From Lachnospiraceae bacterium (GTDB taxonomy: Bacteria; Bacillota; Clostridia; Lachnospirales; Lachnospiraceae): a stretch of 64,000 bases of DNA. This document shows positions 35,132 through 43,188 of the stretch, in pieces. Within the stretch, counting starts at the first letter, position 1; every line of letters starts with the position of its first letter. The notes beneath the pieces were generated by a model. The model made no database searches and was not told the DNA's origin. It worked only from the letters and a program-made list of their open reading frames with translations. The position numbers and the translations under genes were made by a program. The stretch spans positions 1-64,000 of the forward strand of contig JAUNGI010000002.1 of NCBI GenBank assembly GCA_030524525.1. The letters run 5' to 3'.

Positions 35132-36179
35132 AAGAGCCGTGCAGATGATGCAGGAGCTTGGAGCCGACGGTTTTTTGGTGAACAACATGGCGAATATCCG
35201 TTACCTGTCGGGTTATACAAACGACACGGGCTGCCTGCTGCTGACGAAAAACGGGCGCTATCTGTTTACCGATTTCCGCTTTGTCTTTCAGGCAAAGGAG
35301 GAGGCGAAGGATTTTACCGTTGTGACCGTGGAGGGGGGCTACGCTCCGGTTATTGCGGAATATGTAAAGAAGGAGCAGGTGCAGACGCTTGCGTTTGAAA
35401 TGCAGGACGTTACCCACGAGCATTATCTGCTGTTTGCACAGCACATTCCGGCGAAGCTGCTGCCTGTGAAAAACGAGCTGAGCCGCCTGCGGCGCATCAA
35501 GACACCGGACGAGCTTGCGTATCTGCGGGAAGCGGAGCATATCGGGGATCTGGCGTTTCGGGAGATCCTTCCGAGTCTTGTTCCGGGAACCACGGAAATC
35601 GAAATTGCGGCAAAGCTGGAATTTTTCATGAAGATGCACGGCGCGGACGGGATCAGCTTTCCGGCGATCGTCGCATCCGGCATCCATTCTTCGATGCCGC
35701 ACGCGATGCCCTCGGAAAAGAAGCTGGAAAAGGGCGACTTTGTTACGATGGACTTCGGCTGCACCTATCACGGCTACTGTTCGGATATGACCCGTACCGT
35801 CGTGATCGGAAAGGCAAACGAAAAACAGAAGGAGATCTACGGGATCGTTTTGGAGGCCCAGCTTGCGACGCTTGCCAAGCTGAAATCCGGAATGACCGGA
35901 AAAGAGGTTGACAGCGTGGCGCGCGACATCATTGCGGCAGCCGGCTACGGGAACTGCTTTGGGCATAGCCTCGGGCACAGCGTCGGCTTGGAGATCCACG
36001 AGATGCCGGTCTCCAGTCAGAAATGCAGCGACGTTTTGGAGGCGGGCATGCTGATGACCGTCGAGCCGGGCATTTATGTGGAAGGCTTCGGCGGCGTGCG
36101 CATTGAGGATATGGTCATCGTAACGGAGGAGGGCTGCGAGAATCTGGCGTTTTCTCCAAAGGAGCTGATGGAGCTGTAA
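35118..36179 (+). CDS. M24 family Xaa-Pro peptidase
   Basis: A 353-residue cytosolic metallopeptidase that removes N-terminal residues before proline or cleaves Xaa-Pro dipeptides. An N-terminal creatinase-like domain (IRYLSGYTNDTGCLLLTKNG) precedes the pita-bread domain. The five metal ligands are visible: VTMDFGCTYHGYCSDMTRTV (two Asp), CFGHSLGHSVGLEIHEMP (His), TVEPGIYVEGFGGVRIEDMV (two Glu). It starts within aroQ and lies upstream of efp, as yqhT does in Bacillus. The GGAGGAAACGAAC stretch serves as its ribosome site. Confidence 0.94.
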   Translation: MKAYERAVQMMQELGADGFLVNNMANIRYLSGYTNDTGCLLLTKNGRYLFTDFRFVFQAKEEAKDFTVVTVEGGYAPVIAEYVKKEQVQTLAFEMQDVTHEHYLLFAQHIPAKLLPVKNELSRLRRIKTPDELAYLREAEHIGDLAFREILPSLVPGTTEIEIAAKLEFFMKMHGADGISFPAIVASGIHSSMPHAMPSEKKLEKGDFVTMDFGCTYHGYCSDMTRTVVIGKANEKQKEIYGIVLEAQLATLAKLKSGMTGKEVDSVARDIIAAAGYGNCFGHSLGHSVGLEIHEMPVSSQKCSDVLEAGMLMTVEPGIYVEGFGGVRIEDMVIVTEEGCENLAFSPKELMEL

Positions 36180-36234
36180 GGACGGACGGGAAACGTTTTT
36201 TCCCGGAAATCTTTCCGGAATATGAAAAAAAGTG

Positions 36235-36263
36235 TTGAAAAAGCGTTGCTTATAAGATACACT
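36235..36263 (+). promoter_or_regulatory. Sigma-A promoter of efp
   Basis: TTGAAA (36235-36240), 17 bp, TACACT (36258-36263). Confidence 0.65.
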
Positions 36264-36295
36264 AAATTGTAGTTAAGATGAAGGAGGACCTCTGT

Positions 36296-36853
36296 ATGGT
36301 ATCAGCAGGCGATTTTAGAAACGGACTTACGCTGGAAATTGACGGAAACGTATATCAGGTGATCGAGTTCCAGCATGTAAAGCCGGGAAAAGGCGCGGCT
36401 TTTGTAAGAACAAAATTAAAGAATATTAAGAGTGGCGGCGTGGTGGAAAAGACGTTCCGCCCGACCGAGAAATATCCGCAGGCGCATATCGAAAGAAGCG
36501 ATATGCAGTATTTGTACAACGACGGCGATCTGTACTACTTTATGAACGTAGAGACCTTCGATCAGACGGGACTCAGCGCCGATCAGGTCGGCGACGCGCT
36601 GAAGTTTGTGAAGGAAAACGATATGGTGAAAATGCTTTCCCATCAGGGACAGGTATTTGCGATCGAGCCTCCGTTGTTTGTGGAGCTTGTGATCACCTCC
36701 ACGGAACCGGGCTTCAAGGGCGATACCGCCACCGGAGCCTCCAAACCGGCGATCGTGGAGACCGGCGCTACGGTATACGTTCCGTTGTTTGTCAATGAAG
36801 GCGAGACCATTCAGATCGATACGAGAACCGGCGAATACATGAAGCGTGTATAA
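36296..36853 (+). CDS. efp: Translation elongation factor P
   Basis: EF-P relieves ribosome stalling at polyproline. The 185-residue product has all three beta-barrel domains: KOW-like N domain ([20 protein letters not shown]), the tip loop KPGKGAAF with Lys32 as the modifiable residue, the [20 protein letters not shown] and [15 protein letters not shown] segments, and the C-terminal [19 protein letters not shown]. No modification enzyme is seen nearby. ATG 36296 was chosen for the family N-terminus and GGAGG 8 nt upstream; an ATG at 36278 precedes that site. Confidence 0.97.
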   Translation: MVSAGDFRNGLTLEIDGNVYQVIEFQHVKPGKGAAFVRTKLKNIKSGGVVEKTFRPTEKYPQAHIERSDMQYLYNDGDLYYFMNVETFDQTGLSADQVGDALKFVKENDMVKMLSHQGQVFAIEPPLFVELVITSTEPGFKGDTATGASKPAIVETGATVYVPLFVNEGETIQIDTRTGEYMKRV

Positions 36854-36861
36854 GGCTTTGT

Positions 36862-36892
36862 CCCCCAGCGTGAACCGCTGGGGGCTTTGTAT
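36862..36892 (+). terminator. Intrinsic terminator after efp
   Basis: CCCCCAGCG and CGCTGGGGG form a perfect 9-bp stem with loop TGAAC; the T-run after it is imperfect (CTTTGTATTCTT). Confidence 0.75.
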
Positions 36893-36937
36893 TCTTCCCC
36901 TCCGGGGGAGGCTCTGAGGGAAACGGAAAGGAAGGCT

Positions 36938-37648
36938 ATGAAAGGATGCGAATGCTCCGCCGTTGTTTTTGATATGGACGGCGTGATCTTTGATTCGGAA
37001 CGGCTCGTTATGGAAAGCTGGCTGACGCTTGCCGAGCGGGACGGCTATGGGGATATGAAGGGCGTGCTTTACCGCTGCCTCGGAGTCAACGCCGTGGAAA
37101 CGAAGGAGATATTTCTGGAACATTACGGTCGGGAGTTCCCTTACGAAGCGTATCGAAAGGAAGCGTCGAGATGGTTTCACGAGCGCTTTGACGGCGGGCG
37201 GCTTCCTTTGAAGCCGGGGGTGCGGGAGCTGCTTGCCGCGCTGCAAAAAGCCGGGATCGGGGCGGCGCTTGCGTCCTCCACGCGGGAGGCGGTGGTGCGG
37301 CAGGAGCTTGGCGACGCGGGACTGCTGCCGTATTTTTCGGGTCTGATCTGCGGAGACATGGTAAAGCGCAGCAAGCCCGCGCCGGACATTTATCTTGCGG
37401 CATGCGAGCTGCTGGACGTGCCGCCGGAACAGGCGGTCGCCATTGAGGATTCCTTTAACGGAATTCGTTCCGCGCACGCGGCGGGGCTGCGTCCGATCAT
37501 GGTGCCGGATCTGCTGCCGCCCGACGACGAGATGCGTCGGCTTTCTTACCGGATCTTCGGCGACCTGACGGAGGTTCGGCGGTGGCTTTTGAAGGAAGAA
37601 AAAGAACGGGGAGAGGAACGGCAATGCGAAGAAGCGACAGAGAGGTAA
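36938..37648 (+). CDS. HAD family hydrolase (beta-phosphoglucomutase/phosphatase type)
   Basis: A 236-residue HAD subfamily IA protein. Motif I is VVFDMDGVIFDSE (nucleophile Asp), motif II ALASSTREAVV, motif III KRSKPAPDIYL, and motif IV AIEDSFNGIRSAHAAG. The cap domain includes DMKGVLYRCLGVNAVETKEI. This is the type that contains beta-phosphoglucomutases and small sugar-phosphate phosphatases; which it is cannot be told. AAAGGAAGGCT precedes the ATG. It overlaps the next gene by 25 nt. Confidence 0.87.
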   Translation: MKGCECSAVVFDMDGVIFDSERLVMESWLTLAERDGYGDMKGVLYRCLGVNAVETKEIFLEHYGREFPYEAYRKEASRWFHERFDGGRLPLKPGVRELLAALQKAGIGAALASSTREAVVRQELGDAGLLPYFSGLICGDMVKRSKPAPDIYLAACELLDVPPEQAVAIEDSFNGIRSAHAAGLRPIMVPDLLPPDDEMRRLSYRIFGDLTEVRRWLLKEEKERGEERQCEEATER

Positions 37649-38100
37649 CGAATTTTCGGGAACTTGTGACGATCATGGAAAGGTGCGACGTCTGCCGGGT
37701 GGCGTTTCACGACGAGGAGTACCCGTATATTGTGCCGCTGAATTTTGGTCTGCGGGCGGAGGGAACCGAGGTCACGCTGTATTTCCACAGCGCGCTTGAG
37801 GGGAAAAAGCTCCGGCTTCTGGAACGCGACTGCCGCGTTGCGTTTGAGATGGACTGCGGACACCGGCTGGCGCTCTCGGAGGAAAAGGGCATGTGTACGA
37901 TGGGGTACGAGAGCGTAATGGGGCGGGGGACGCTTACGCTTCTGCCGGAGGAGGAGAAGTACGAGGCGCTCCGCCTTTTAGTGGAACATTACCGTCCCGA
38001 GGGCTTTGCATTTGACAAAGCGGCGATCCCCCGGACGGCGGTCATGAAGCTAAACGTGACCGAGCTGACCGGAAAACGGAGGGTCGTAAAGAACGCATAA
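37624..38100 (+). CDS. Pyridoxamine 5'-phosphate oxidase-like FMN-binding protein (NimA type)
   Basis: A 158-residue split-barrel flavoprotein-like product. It starts MRRSDREVTNFRELVTIMER and continues CRVAFHDEEYPYIVPLNFGL, the hallmark of the NimA/PPOX-class proteins common in anaerobes. LYFHSALEGKKLRLLERDCR and YESVMGRGTLTLLPEEEKY follow. Some relatives reduce nitroimidazoles; most are uncharacterised. ATG 37624 has GAGAGGAACGG upstream and lies inside the HAD gene, indicating coupling. Confidence 0.85.
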   Translation: MRRSDREVTNFRELVTIMERCDVCRVAFHDEEYPYIVPLNFGLRAEGTEVTLYFHSALEGKKLRLLERDCRVAFEMDCGHRLALSEEKGMCTMGYESVMGRGTLTLLPEEEKYEALRLLVEHYRPEGFAFDKAAIPRTAVMKLNVTELTGKRRVVKNA

Positions 38101-38103
38101 AAA

Positions 38104-38140
38104 ACGGGGAGCTTTTCAAAGAAGCTCCCCGTAAATTTTG
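38104..38140. terminator. Bidirectional terminator between PPOX gene and aroE
   Basis: ACGGGGAGCTT and AAGCTCCCCGT form a perfect 11-bp stem with a 7-nt loop. It is A-rich on the left and T-rich on the right, so it can stop transcripts from both strands. The last codons and stop of aroE lie within the hairpin. Confidence 0.85.
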
Positions 38141-38868
38141 TCTGCGGCTTCCATCGGCAGCACGTCGCCGAAGAACAGCTCGGACGCTTTTTTGGCTTGC
38201 AGAACAAGCATCCGCAGACCGTTGACCGCAGCCGCTCCCTGCGCTGCCGCATCCGACAAAAGCCGTGTCACAGGCGGATTGTAGATCAGGTCGCAGACCG
38301 CGCAAAGATTTTTGTAAGGGGTCAGGCTCATAGGAGAGGCGTCGCAGTTCGGGAACATGCCCACCGGACTGGTATTGACGATCACGTCCGCGTCCGCGTG
38401 GGCGCACGCGGCTTCTTCGTAGGTCAGGCAGCCCGGCTCCCGCTTGTATTTGACGGTCAGCACGCTTCCGGCTCCCTCGTCCTCAAAAACGGCGAGAACC
38501 GCCTTTGCCGCGCCGCCGTTCCCAAGCACCAGCACCTTTCTTCCGGCAACGTCGATACGGTTTTCGTGCAGCGTCTCCGCAAAGCCGTAGTAGTCGGTAT
38601 TATAGCCCCAAAGCTCCCCGTCCCGGCACACGACGGTATTGACCGCGCCGATGCGGGCGGCGGCGTCGTCCAGCCGGTCGAGATAGGGGATGACCGCCTG
38701 CTTGTAGGGGATCGTCACGTTGATTCCCGCAAAGGCGCGCTCCTTCATAAATTCCGGGAACTCCTCCCGGCTCAGCTCCTTTAATTCATAGGCTTCTTGG
38801 CGCATCGCCTCATGAATGCGCTTCGAATAGCTGTGTCCCAGCTTTTCTCCGATCAATCCGTATTTCAT
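38116..38868 (-). CDS. aroE: Shikimate dehydrogenase
   Basis: AroE reduces 3-dehydroshikimate to shikimate with NADPH. The 250-residue protein is on the short side for the family (about 270-290). It has the substrate-binding YGLIGEKLGHSYSKRIHEAM, the catalytic-Lys segment GINVTIPYKQAVIPYLD, the Asp-bearing GAVNTVVCRDGELWGYNTDY, the dinucleotide motif VLGNGGAAKAVLAVF, and a C-terminal segment NGLRMLVLQAKKASELFFG. The start has GGGAGG 9 nt upstream. It lies on the opposite strand within an otherwise conserved plus-strand gene order, so it was probably inserted by rearrangement. Confidence 0.93.
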   Translation of the reverse strand: MKYGLIGEKLGHSYSKRIHEAMRQEAYELKELSREEFPEFMKERAFAGINVTIPYKQAVIPYLDRLDDAAARIGAVNTVVCRDGELWGYNTDYYGFAETLHENRIDVAGRKVLVLGNGGAAKAVLAVFEDEGAGSVLTVKYKREPGCLTYEEAACAHADADVIVNTSPVGMFPNCDASPMSLTPYKNLCAVCDLIYNPPVTRLLSDAAAQGAAAVNGLRMLVLQAKKASELFFGDVLPMEAADKIYGELL

Positions 38869-38977
38869 AAAAGGTTATCCTCCCGATTTTTCCGTACGCG
38901 ATCCGCGTTGCCGACCGGCAGCCCGCAGACCCCTGTCAAGCATAGCCCAAAAACCGGAAAATTGCAACGGATTTCCG

Positions 38978-39005
38978 GCATATTCCAAGCGGCGCCTCAT
39001 ATATT
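38978..39005 (+). promoter_or_regulatory. Candidate sigma-E promoter of the spoIIIA operon
   Basis: GCATATT (38978-38984) matches the sigma-E -35 consensus KMATATT exactly. CATATATT (38998-39005) resembles the -10 consensus CATACAnT, with a 13-bp gap (14-15 usual). It lies 21 bp before the spoIIIAA start, where sigma-E control is expected from Bacillus. Confidence 0.7.
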
Positions 39006-39026
39006 AAAAGCAGACGGGGAGGTGGA

Positions 39027-39953
39027 ATGTGCGGCATGAAGGAAAAGGACTTGTTTCTGAGGGCGTTCCCGGCTGCGCTGCGGAGGCTTCTGGAGACCGC
39101 CGTGGAGGAGTTTTCCTGTTTGCAGGAGGTGCGTCTGCGGGTGGGACAACCGGTATTTCTGACCTACGACAACCGCGAGTGGTATCTGGGACAGGACGGC
39201 AGACGCCGCCGGGAAGCGGCGCAGAGCTTTCGGATGACGCAGGAGCTGCTGCGGGAAATGCTGTCGTTTTTAAGTAATTATTCGGTCTATGCGGTCGAAC
39301 AGGAGCTTCGGCAGGGGTTCCTGACGATGCCGGGCGGGCACCGGGTGGGGATCTGCGGGAAGCTTGTGACGGAAAACGGACAAGCAAGGACGCTGCGGGA
39401 GGTCAGCTCGATGAACGTGCGCGTGGCGCATTCGCATCCGGGCTGCGCCGACGCGGTTCTGCGCAGGCTGCCGCTTTTGAGCCGCCCCGGAAACGTGCTG
39501 CTGGTTTCGCCGCCGGGCTGCGGAAAAACGACGCTGCTGCGGGACCTGATCCGTCAGCTTTCGGCGGGGGGCTATACGGTGGGCGTCGTGGACGAGCGTT
39601 CGGAGATCGCCGCCTGTTATCAGGGGGTCCCGGGACAGGAGCTTGGGCCCCGCACCGACGTGCTGGACGCGACGCCGAAGGCGGTGGGCATGCGGATGCT
39701 GCTTCGTTCGATGGCGCCCGATTACATCGCCGTGGACGAGATCGGCGGCGAGGAGGAGCTGCATGAGCTTTGGACGGCGCTGTACTGCGGCTGTCATCTG
39801 ATCGCCACCTGTCACGCCGCCGACCGGGCGGAGCTGCTGGGCAAGCCGGGGCTTTCCGAGCTTCTGAAAAAGTGCTGCTTTCAGGGCGTCGTGTTTCTTT
39901 CGCGGAGCAAAGGGGCGGGAACGATCGAGGAGGTGGAATGGAATGCTACATAG
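39027..39953 (+). CDS. spoIIIAA: Stage III sporulation protein AA (ATPase)
   Basis: SpoIIIAA is the cytosolic secretion-type ATPase of the SpoIIIA-SpoIIQ channel linking mother cell and forespore. The 308-residue product has an N-terminal region with EVRLRVGQPVFLTYDNREWY, the LSNYSVYAVEQELRQGFLTM and GGHRVGICGKLV segments, Walker A VSPPGCGKTTLLRDLI (Lys167), VVDERSEIAACYQG and the Walker B-like YIAVDEIGGEEEL. Start codon 39027 or 39036 are both possible with the GGGGAGGTGG site. It heads an eight-gene operon with mostly overlapping genes. Confidence 0.96.
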   Translation: MCGMKEKDLFLRAFPAALRRLLETAVEEFSCLQEVRLRVGQPVFLTYDNREWYLGQDGRRRREAAQSFRMTQELLREMLSFLSNYSVYAVEQELRQGFLTMPGGHRVGICGKLVTENGQARTLREVSSMNVRVAHSHPGCADAVLRRLPLLSRPGNVLLVSPPGCGKTTLLRDLIRQLSAGGYTVGVVDERSEIAACYQGVPGQELGPRTDVLDATPKAVGMRMLLRSMAPDYIAVDEIGGEEELHELWTALYCGCHLIATCHAADRAELLGKPGLSELLKKCCFQGVVFLSRSKGAGTIEEVEWNAT

Positions 39954-40464
39954 AGTATTGGGCGGAATGTTTGTGATCGCCGCCTGCGGCGGCGGGGGGA
40001 TCCTCTTTGGACGGCAGATGAAGCTGCGTCAGGAGCACTTGCAGGAGGGACGGCGCGCGGTGGAGCTTTTGCAGGCGCAGATCCGAACCGAGGGCGGGAG
40101 CCTTCCGGAGGCGCTGCGGGAGACCGGGGAGCATATGGCGGGGGTCTACGGGGAGCTGTTCCGCGAGATCTCGGAGGAAATGCTTTTGTACCGGGGAGAG
40201 CCCGTGCGCGTGCTCTGGGAGGAGGCGGCACGCCGGAAGCTCCGGCAGTCGTATCTGCAGCCCTCGGACGTGGAGCAGTTCGTCCTGCTGGGGGAACAGC
40301 TCGGAATGACCGACCGGCAGATGCAGGAGACGATTCTTGGACGTTATCTGAGCTATACGGAAAACGAGCTCTCGGTTTTGCTGGGGGAAATTCGGGAAAA
40401 GACCCGGCTGTACCGCAATCTGGGAATTTTGCTGGGGATCTTTCTGACGATTTTGCTGCTCTAG
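39943..40464 (+). CDS. spoIIIAB: Stage III sporulation protein AB
   Basis: A 173-residue protein with an N-terminal membrane helix (VLGGMFVIAACGGGGILFGR) and a long helical cytosolic part (EHLQEGRRAVELLQAQIRTE, then LREISEEM-like and EQFVLLGEQLGMTDRQMQE), ending in a second hydrophobic helix LGILLGIFLTILLL. It resembles type II/IV secretion GspF-like platform components. It overlaps spoIIIAA by 11 nt, with GAGGAGGTGGA as ribosome site. Confidence 0.94.
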   Translation: MLHRVLGGMFVIAACGGGGILFGRQMKLRQEHLQEGRRAVELLQAQIRTEGGSLPEALRETGEHMAGVYGELFREISEEMLLYRGEPVRVLWEEAARRKLRQSYLQPSDVEQFVLLGEQLGMTDRQMQETILGRYLSYTENELSVLLGEIREKTRLYRNLGILLGIFLTILLL

Positions 40465-40510
40465 CGCCGGGCGCTTGTACGAATAAATTTGCTTTGCTAT
40501 GTGAGGAAAC

Positions 40511-40705
40511 ATGGACATTTATCTGATCTTTAAGATCGCGGCGGTGGGAATTTTGGTGTCTGTCGTGGGGCAGATACTGAAGGCGTCCGGCAGGGAGGAG
40601 CAGGCGTTTTTGGCAAGTCTGGCGGGACTTCTGCTCGTGCTGAGCTGGGTGCTTCCCTACATCGCGCAGCTGTTCCAGCTGATCGACGGATTGTTTCAGT
40701 GGTAA
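40511..40705 (+). CDS. spoIIIAC: Stage III sporulation protein AC
   Basis: A 64-residue protein with two membrane helices: LIFKIAAVGILVSVVGQILK and LASLAGLLLVLSWVLPYIAQ. Length, topology and the position between AB and AD match SpoIIIAC, a small membrane component of the feeding-tube channel. TGAGGAAAC precedes the ATG. Confidence 0.94.
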   Translation: MDIYLIFKIAAVGILVSVVGQILKASGREEQAFLASLAGLLLVLSWVLPYIAQLFQLIDGLFQW

Positions 40706-40719
40706 AAGAGGAGCCGGGG

Positions 40720-41097
40720 ATGGAAAAACTGGTTGGTGTGGCGCTGGTCGCGGTGACCGGGGTGCTGCTTTGCAAAAAGGAGGCGGGGGGCGCGGCGCTT
40801 TTGCTGACGCTTGCCGCGGCGGTCTATGCGGTGTTCTGGGGCTTGGAGCGCATGCAGTTCGTCGTGGCGGCGCTGTCCGGTCTGTTTGACCGTGTGGGGT
40901 TGGATTCCGCCTACTGGAAGATCCTTATGAAGATTGTGGGGATCGCCTATGTGGGAGAGTTCGGCACGGCGCTTTGCCGGGACGCGGGCTGTCAGGCGCT
41001 CGGAGAGCAGATCGCGATCGCCGCCAAGTTCAGCATTCTTGCCGTAAGCCTGCCGGTGCTTCTGCAGTTGGTGGAGGTGATGGAGCGCTTTGGCTGA
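40720..41097 (+). CDS. spoIIIAD: Stage III sporulation protein AD
   Basis: A 125-residue membrane protein with three or four helices (EKLVGVALVAVTGVLLCKKE; GAALLLTLAAAVYAVFWGLE; the conserved YWKILMKIVGIAYVGEFGTA; IAAKFSILAVSLPVLLQLVE). The family segment AYVGEFGTALCRDAGCQALG is well conserved. ATG 40720 follows AGAGGAGCCGGGG; an earlier GTG at 40699 inside spoIIIAC is less likely. Confidence 0.94.
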   Translation: MEKLVGVALVAVTGVLLCKKEAGGAALLLTLAAAVYAVFWGLERMQFVVAALSGLFDRVGLDSAYWKILMKIVGIAYVGEFGTALCRDAGCQALGEQIAIAAKFSILAVSLPVLLQLVEVMERFG

Positions 41098-42244
41098 CCG
41101 TAGGCTTTTCCGCACGCTGTGGCTGCTGCTTTTGGCTGCCTGCATGCTGTCCGCAGCGGCGGCGGAGGACACCGAAGAAGAGGGCATGAGCTATGTGAAC
41201 GAGCTTTCGGAATATCTGGACTACGACGAGCTGGACGAGCTTCTGCGATCCTCCGAGGAGGCTGGCGATCTGTCGTTTTCCGGCTTTGTCGGCGACATTT
41301 TGACCGGGGCGGAGGAGCTGTCGGTCGGAAACGTGCTGCGGCTGCTCGTCAACCGGACGCTGAGCAGCTTTCGGACCGATACCGGTTTTTTTGCGAGACT
41401 GTTTCTGATCATTACCGTGGCGACGCTGTTTTCGGTCGTCTCCTCGGCGTTCTCAAACGGTCAGGTGGCGCAGACCGGCTTTCAGGCGACGTTTTTTCTG
41501 CTGTACGCGCTGCTGCTGCAATGCTATTTGCAGGCGGCGGAGCTTGCGGCGGCGACGCTGAACTTTCTTTTGCAGTTCATGCGGATGCTCGTGCCGGTCT
41601 ATCTGATGAGCATTACGTTCTGCACCGGAGTGACGACCGCCAACGGCTTTTATCAGGTCTATGTCGCGCTCATCACGCTGTGTCAGAGCGTGCTCGTAAG
41701 CGTCTTTCTGCCGCTGTGCAACCTGTATGTGATGCTTGGCATCAGCGGGCAGCTTCCGATCGAAAACTGTCTGTCGGGCTTTACGGGGCTTGTGAAGCGC
41801 TGCATTCTCTGGGGAAGGCGGGGAATGCTCGCTGTGGCGACGGGCTTTTCCGTGATCCAAGGCGTGCTTGCGCCCGGCGTGGATCAGCTCAAACGGAGCA
41901 CGCTGACCAAATCGCTGTCCGCCATTCCCGGCGTGGGCGCGCTCTTTTCGGGCGTGACCGAAACGGTGTTCAGCGCCGGCGTGGTCATCAAAAACGCCGT
42001 GGGGACCGCCGGGGTCTTGGTACTGCTCTTTGCCTGTCTGCGTCCGCTGGTGAAGCTGTTTGCCTACATGCTGATGTTCCGCATTGTGGCGGCGTCGGCG
42101 CAGCTCTTTGCGGACAAGCGCATGGTGGGCTGCGTGGAGGAGACGGCGGAGGCCATCAGCCTGCTGACGGGGCTTGTATCCGCCGCGCTGCTGTCGTTTT
42201 TGATCGTCATTATGGTCATGGCGGTAACGACGACCGGGAGCTGA
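41090..42244 (+). CDS. spoIIIAE: Stage III sporulation protein AE
   Basis: A 384-residue polytopic membrane protein with an N-terminal signal-like segment (LFRTLWLLLLAACMLSAAAA), an acidic extracytoplasmic stretch (NELSEYLDYDELDELLRSSE), then about seven helices including RMLVPVYLMSITFCTGVTTA and MLAVATGFSVIQGVLAPGVD. LTKSLSAIPGVGALFSGVTE is a family hallmark. The start is TTG 41090 inside spoIIIAD, preceded by GGAG. It is the largest channel subunit encoded by the operon. Confidence 0.94.
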   Translation: MADRRLFRTLWLLLLAACMLSAAAAEDTEEEGMSYVNELSEYLDYDELDELLRSSEEAGDLSFSGFVGDILTGAEELSVGNVLRLLVNRTLSSFRTDTGFFARLFLIITVATLFSVVSSAFSNGQVAQTGFQATFFLLYALLLQCYLQAAELAAATLNFLLQFMRMLVPVYLMSITFCTGVTTANGFYQVYVALITLCQSVLVSVFLPLCNLYVMLGISGQLPIENCLSGFTGLVKRCILWGRRGMLAVATGFSVIQGVLAPGVDQLKRSTLTKSLSAIPGVGALFSGVTETVFSAGVVIKNAVGTAGVLVLLFACLRPLVKLFAYMLMFRIVAASAQLFADKRMVGCVEETAEAISLLTGLVSAALLSFLIVIMVMAVTTTGS

Positions 42245-42272
42245 AAAACGGGAGCAAAAGGGGGGACGGAGG

Positions 42273-42773
42273 GTGCTTGGCGTACAGCAGTGGATCTACC
42301 GGGTTTTGTATCTGATCATTTTTATGAATCTGTTTGTGCAGCTCGTACATAAGGAGAGCTACGGAAGATATCTGCGGGTGGCGGCGGGCTGGCTTCTGGC
42401 GCTTTACATCCTGAACCCCATCGCCCAATGGCTGAGCGGAAGCGGCAGTCTGGACGGGCTGCCGGAGATCCCGCAGGCTACGGAGGAGCTTACCGGGGAA
42501 GAACTTTCCGGCATGGACGGACGGATGCTGGCATATTATGAACAGGGGATGGAGGAGCAGATCCTGCAGTTTATTCGGGACGAGGGGTATGAGCCTCTCG
42601 GCGTTCGGGTGAGTCTTGCGTATCAGGGCGATACGATGGGGATCACCGGGATCTGGATCTCCCTTGCTCCGGGACAGGAGGTCGCGCCGCTAAAGGAAAG
42701 TCTTAGCAGCTATTATCATATTTCGCAGGACCTGTTGTATGTGACGATACCGGACGGAGCGTCCGGTCAGTGA
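42273..42773 (+). CDS. spoIIIAF: Stage III sporulation protein AF
   Basis: A 166-residue protein with two N-terminal membrane helices (IYRVLYLIIFMNLFVQLVHK; YLRVAAGWLLALYILNPIAQ) and a soluble C-terminal domain of the ring-building type (MEEQILQFIRDEGYEPLGVR, then GITGIWISLAP). It begins at GTG 42273 after a GGGGGGACGGAG stretch. Gene order and topology fit SpoIIIAF. Confidence 0.9.
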   Translation: MLGVQQWIYRVLYLIIFMNLFVQLVHKESYGRYLRVAAGWLLALYILNPIAQWLSGSGSLDGLPEIPQATEELTGEELSGMDGRMLAYYEQGMEEQILQFIRDEGYEPLGVRVSLAYQGDTMGITGIWISLAPGQEVAPLKESLSSYYHISQDLLYVTIPDGASGQ

Positions 42774-42780
42774 GGGAAAG

Positions 42781-43164
42781 ATGAAGCAGATATATGAAAA
42801 GATGAAGGAGATCGGGCTTGGGAAGCTCCTGCTTTTGCTGGCTGCCGGCATAGCTCTGCTCGTTCTGTCGTTCCCCGGAGACCGTTCCTCGGACAACGGC
42901 GGCGGTACGGCGGCGGTCCCTACGCTCGCGCTTTCGCGGCAGGAATCGGTGGGCAACGAATATTACGAACAGCGGTTTCAGGAAATGCTCGAGGCAACGA
43001 AGGGGCTGGGGGTATGCAAGGTCATGCTGTCTCCGGATATGGACGGCGTTCTCGTCGTTACGGAAGGAGCCGCAGACGCGGAGGCGGTTCTGGAAATTAC
43101 CTACGCGGCGGAAGTGATCTTCGGAATTCCGGCACATAAAGTAAAGGTTCTGCCATATAATTAG
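42781..43164 (+). CDS. spoIIIAG: Stage III sporulation protein AG
   Basis: A 127-residue protein with one N-terminal membrane helix (GLGKLLLLLAAGIALLVLSF) and a ring-building-motif domain (EYYEQRFQEMLEATKGLGVC, then GAADAEAVLEITYAAEVIFG and IPAHKVKVLPYN). SpoIIIAG forms the large ring in the intermembrane space. This copy is shorter than Bacillus SpoIIIAG (about 230 residues), lacking most of the linker between helix and ring domain. GTGAGGGAAAG precedes the ATG. Confidence 0.9.
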   Translation: MKQIYEKMKEIGLGKLLLLLAAGIALLVLSFPGDRSSDNGGGTAAVPTLALSRQESVGNEYYEQRFQEMLEATKGLGVCKVMLSPDMDGVLVVTEGAADAEAVLEITYAAEVIFGIPAHKVKVLPYN

Positions 43165-43188
43165 AATGAAGTTAGAAGGAGCATTATC

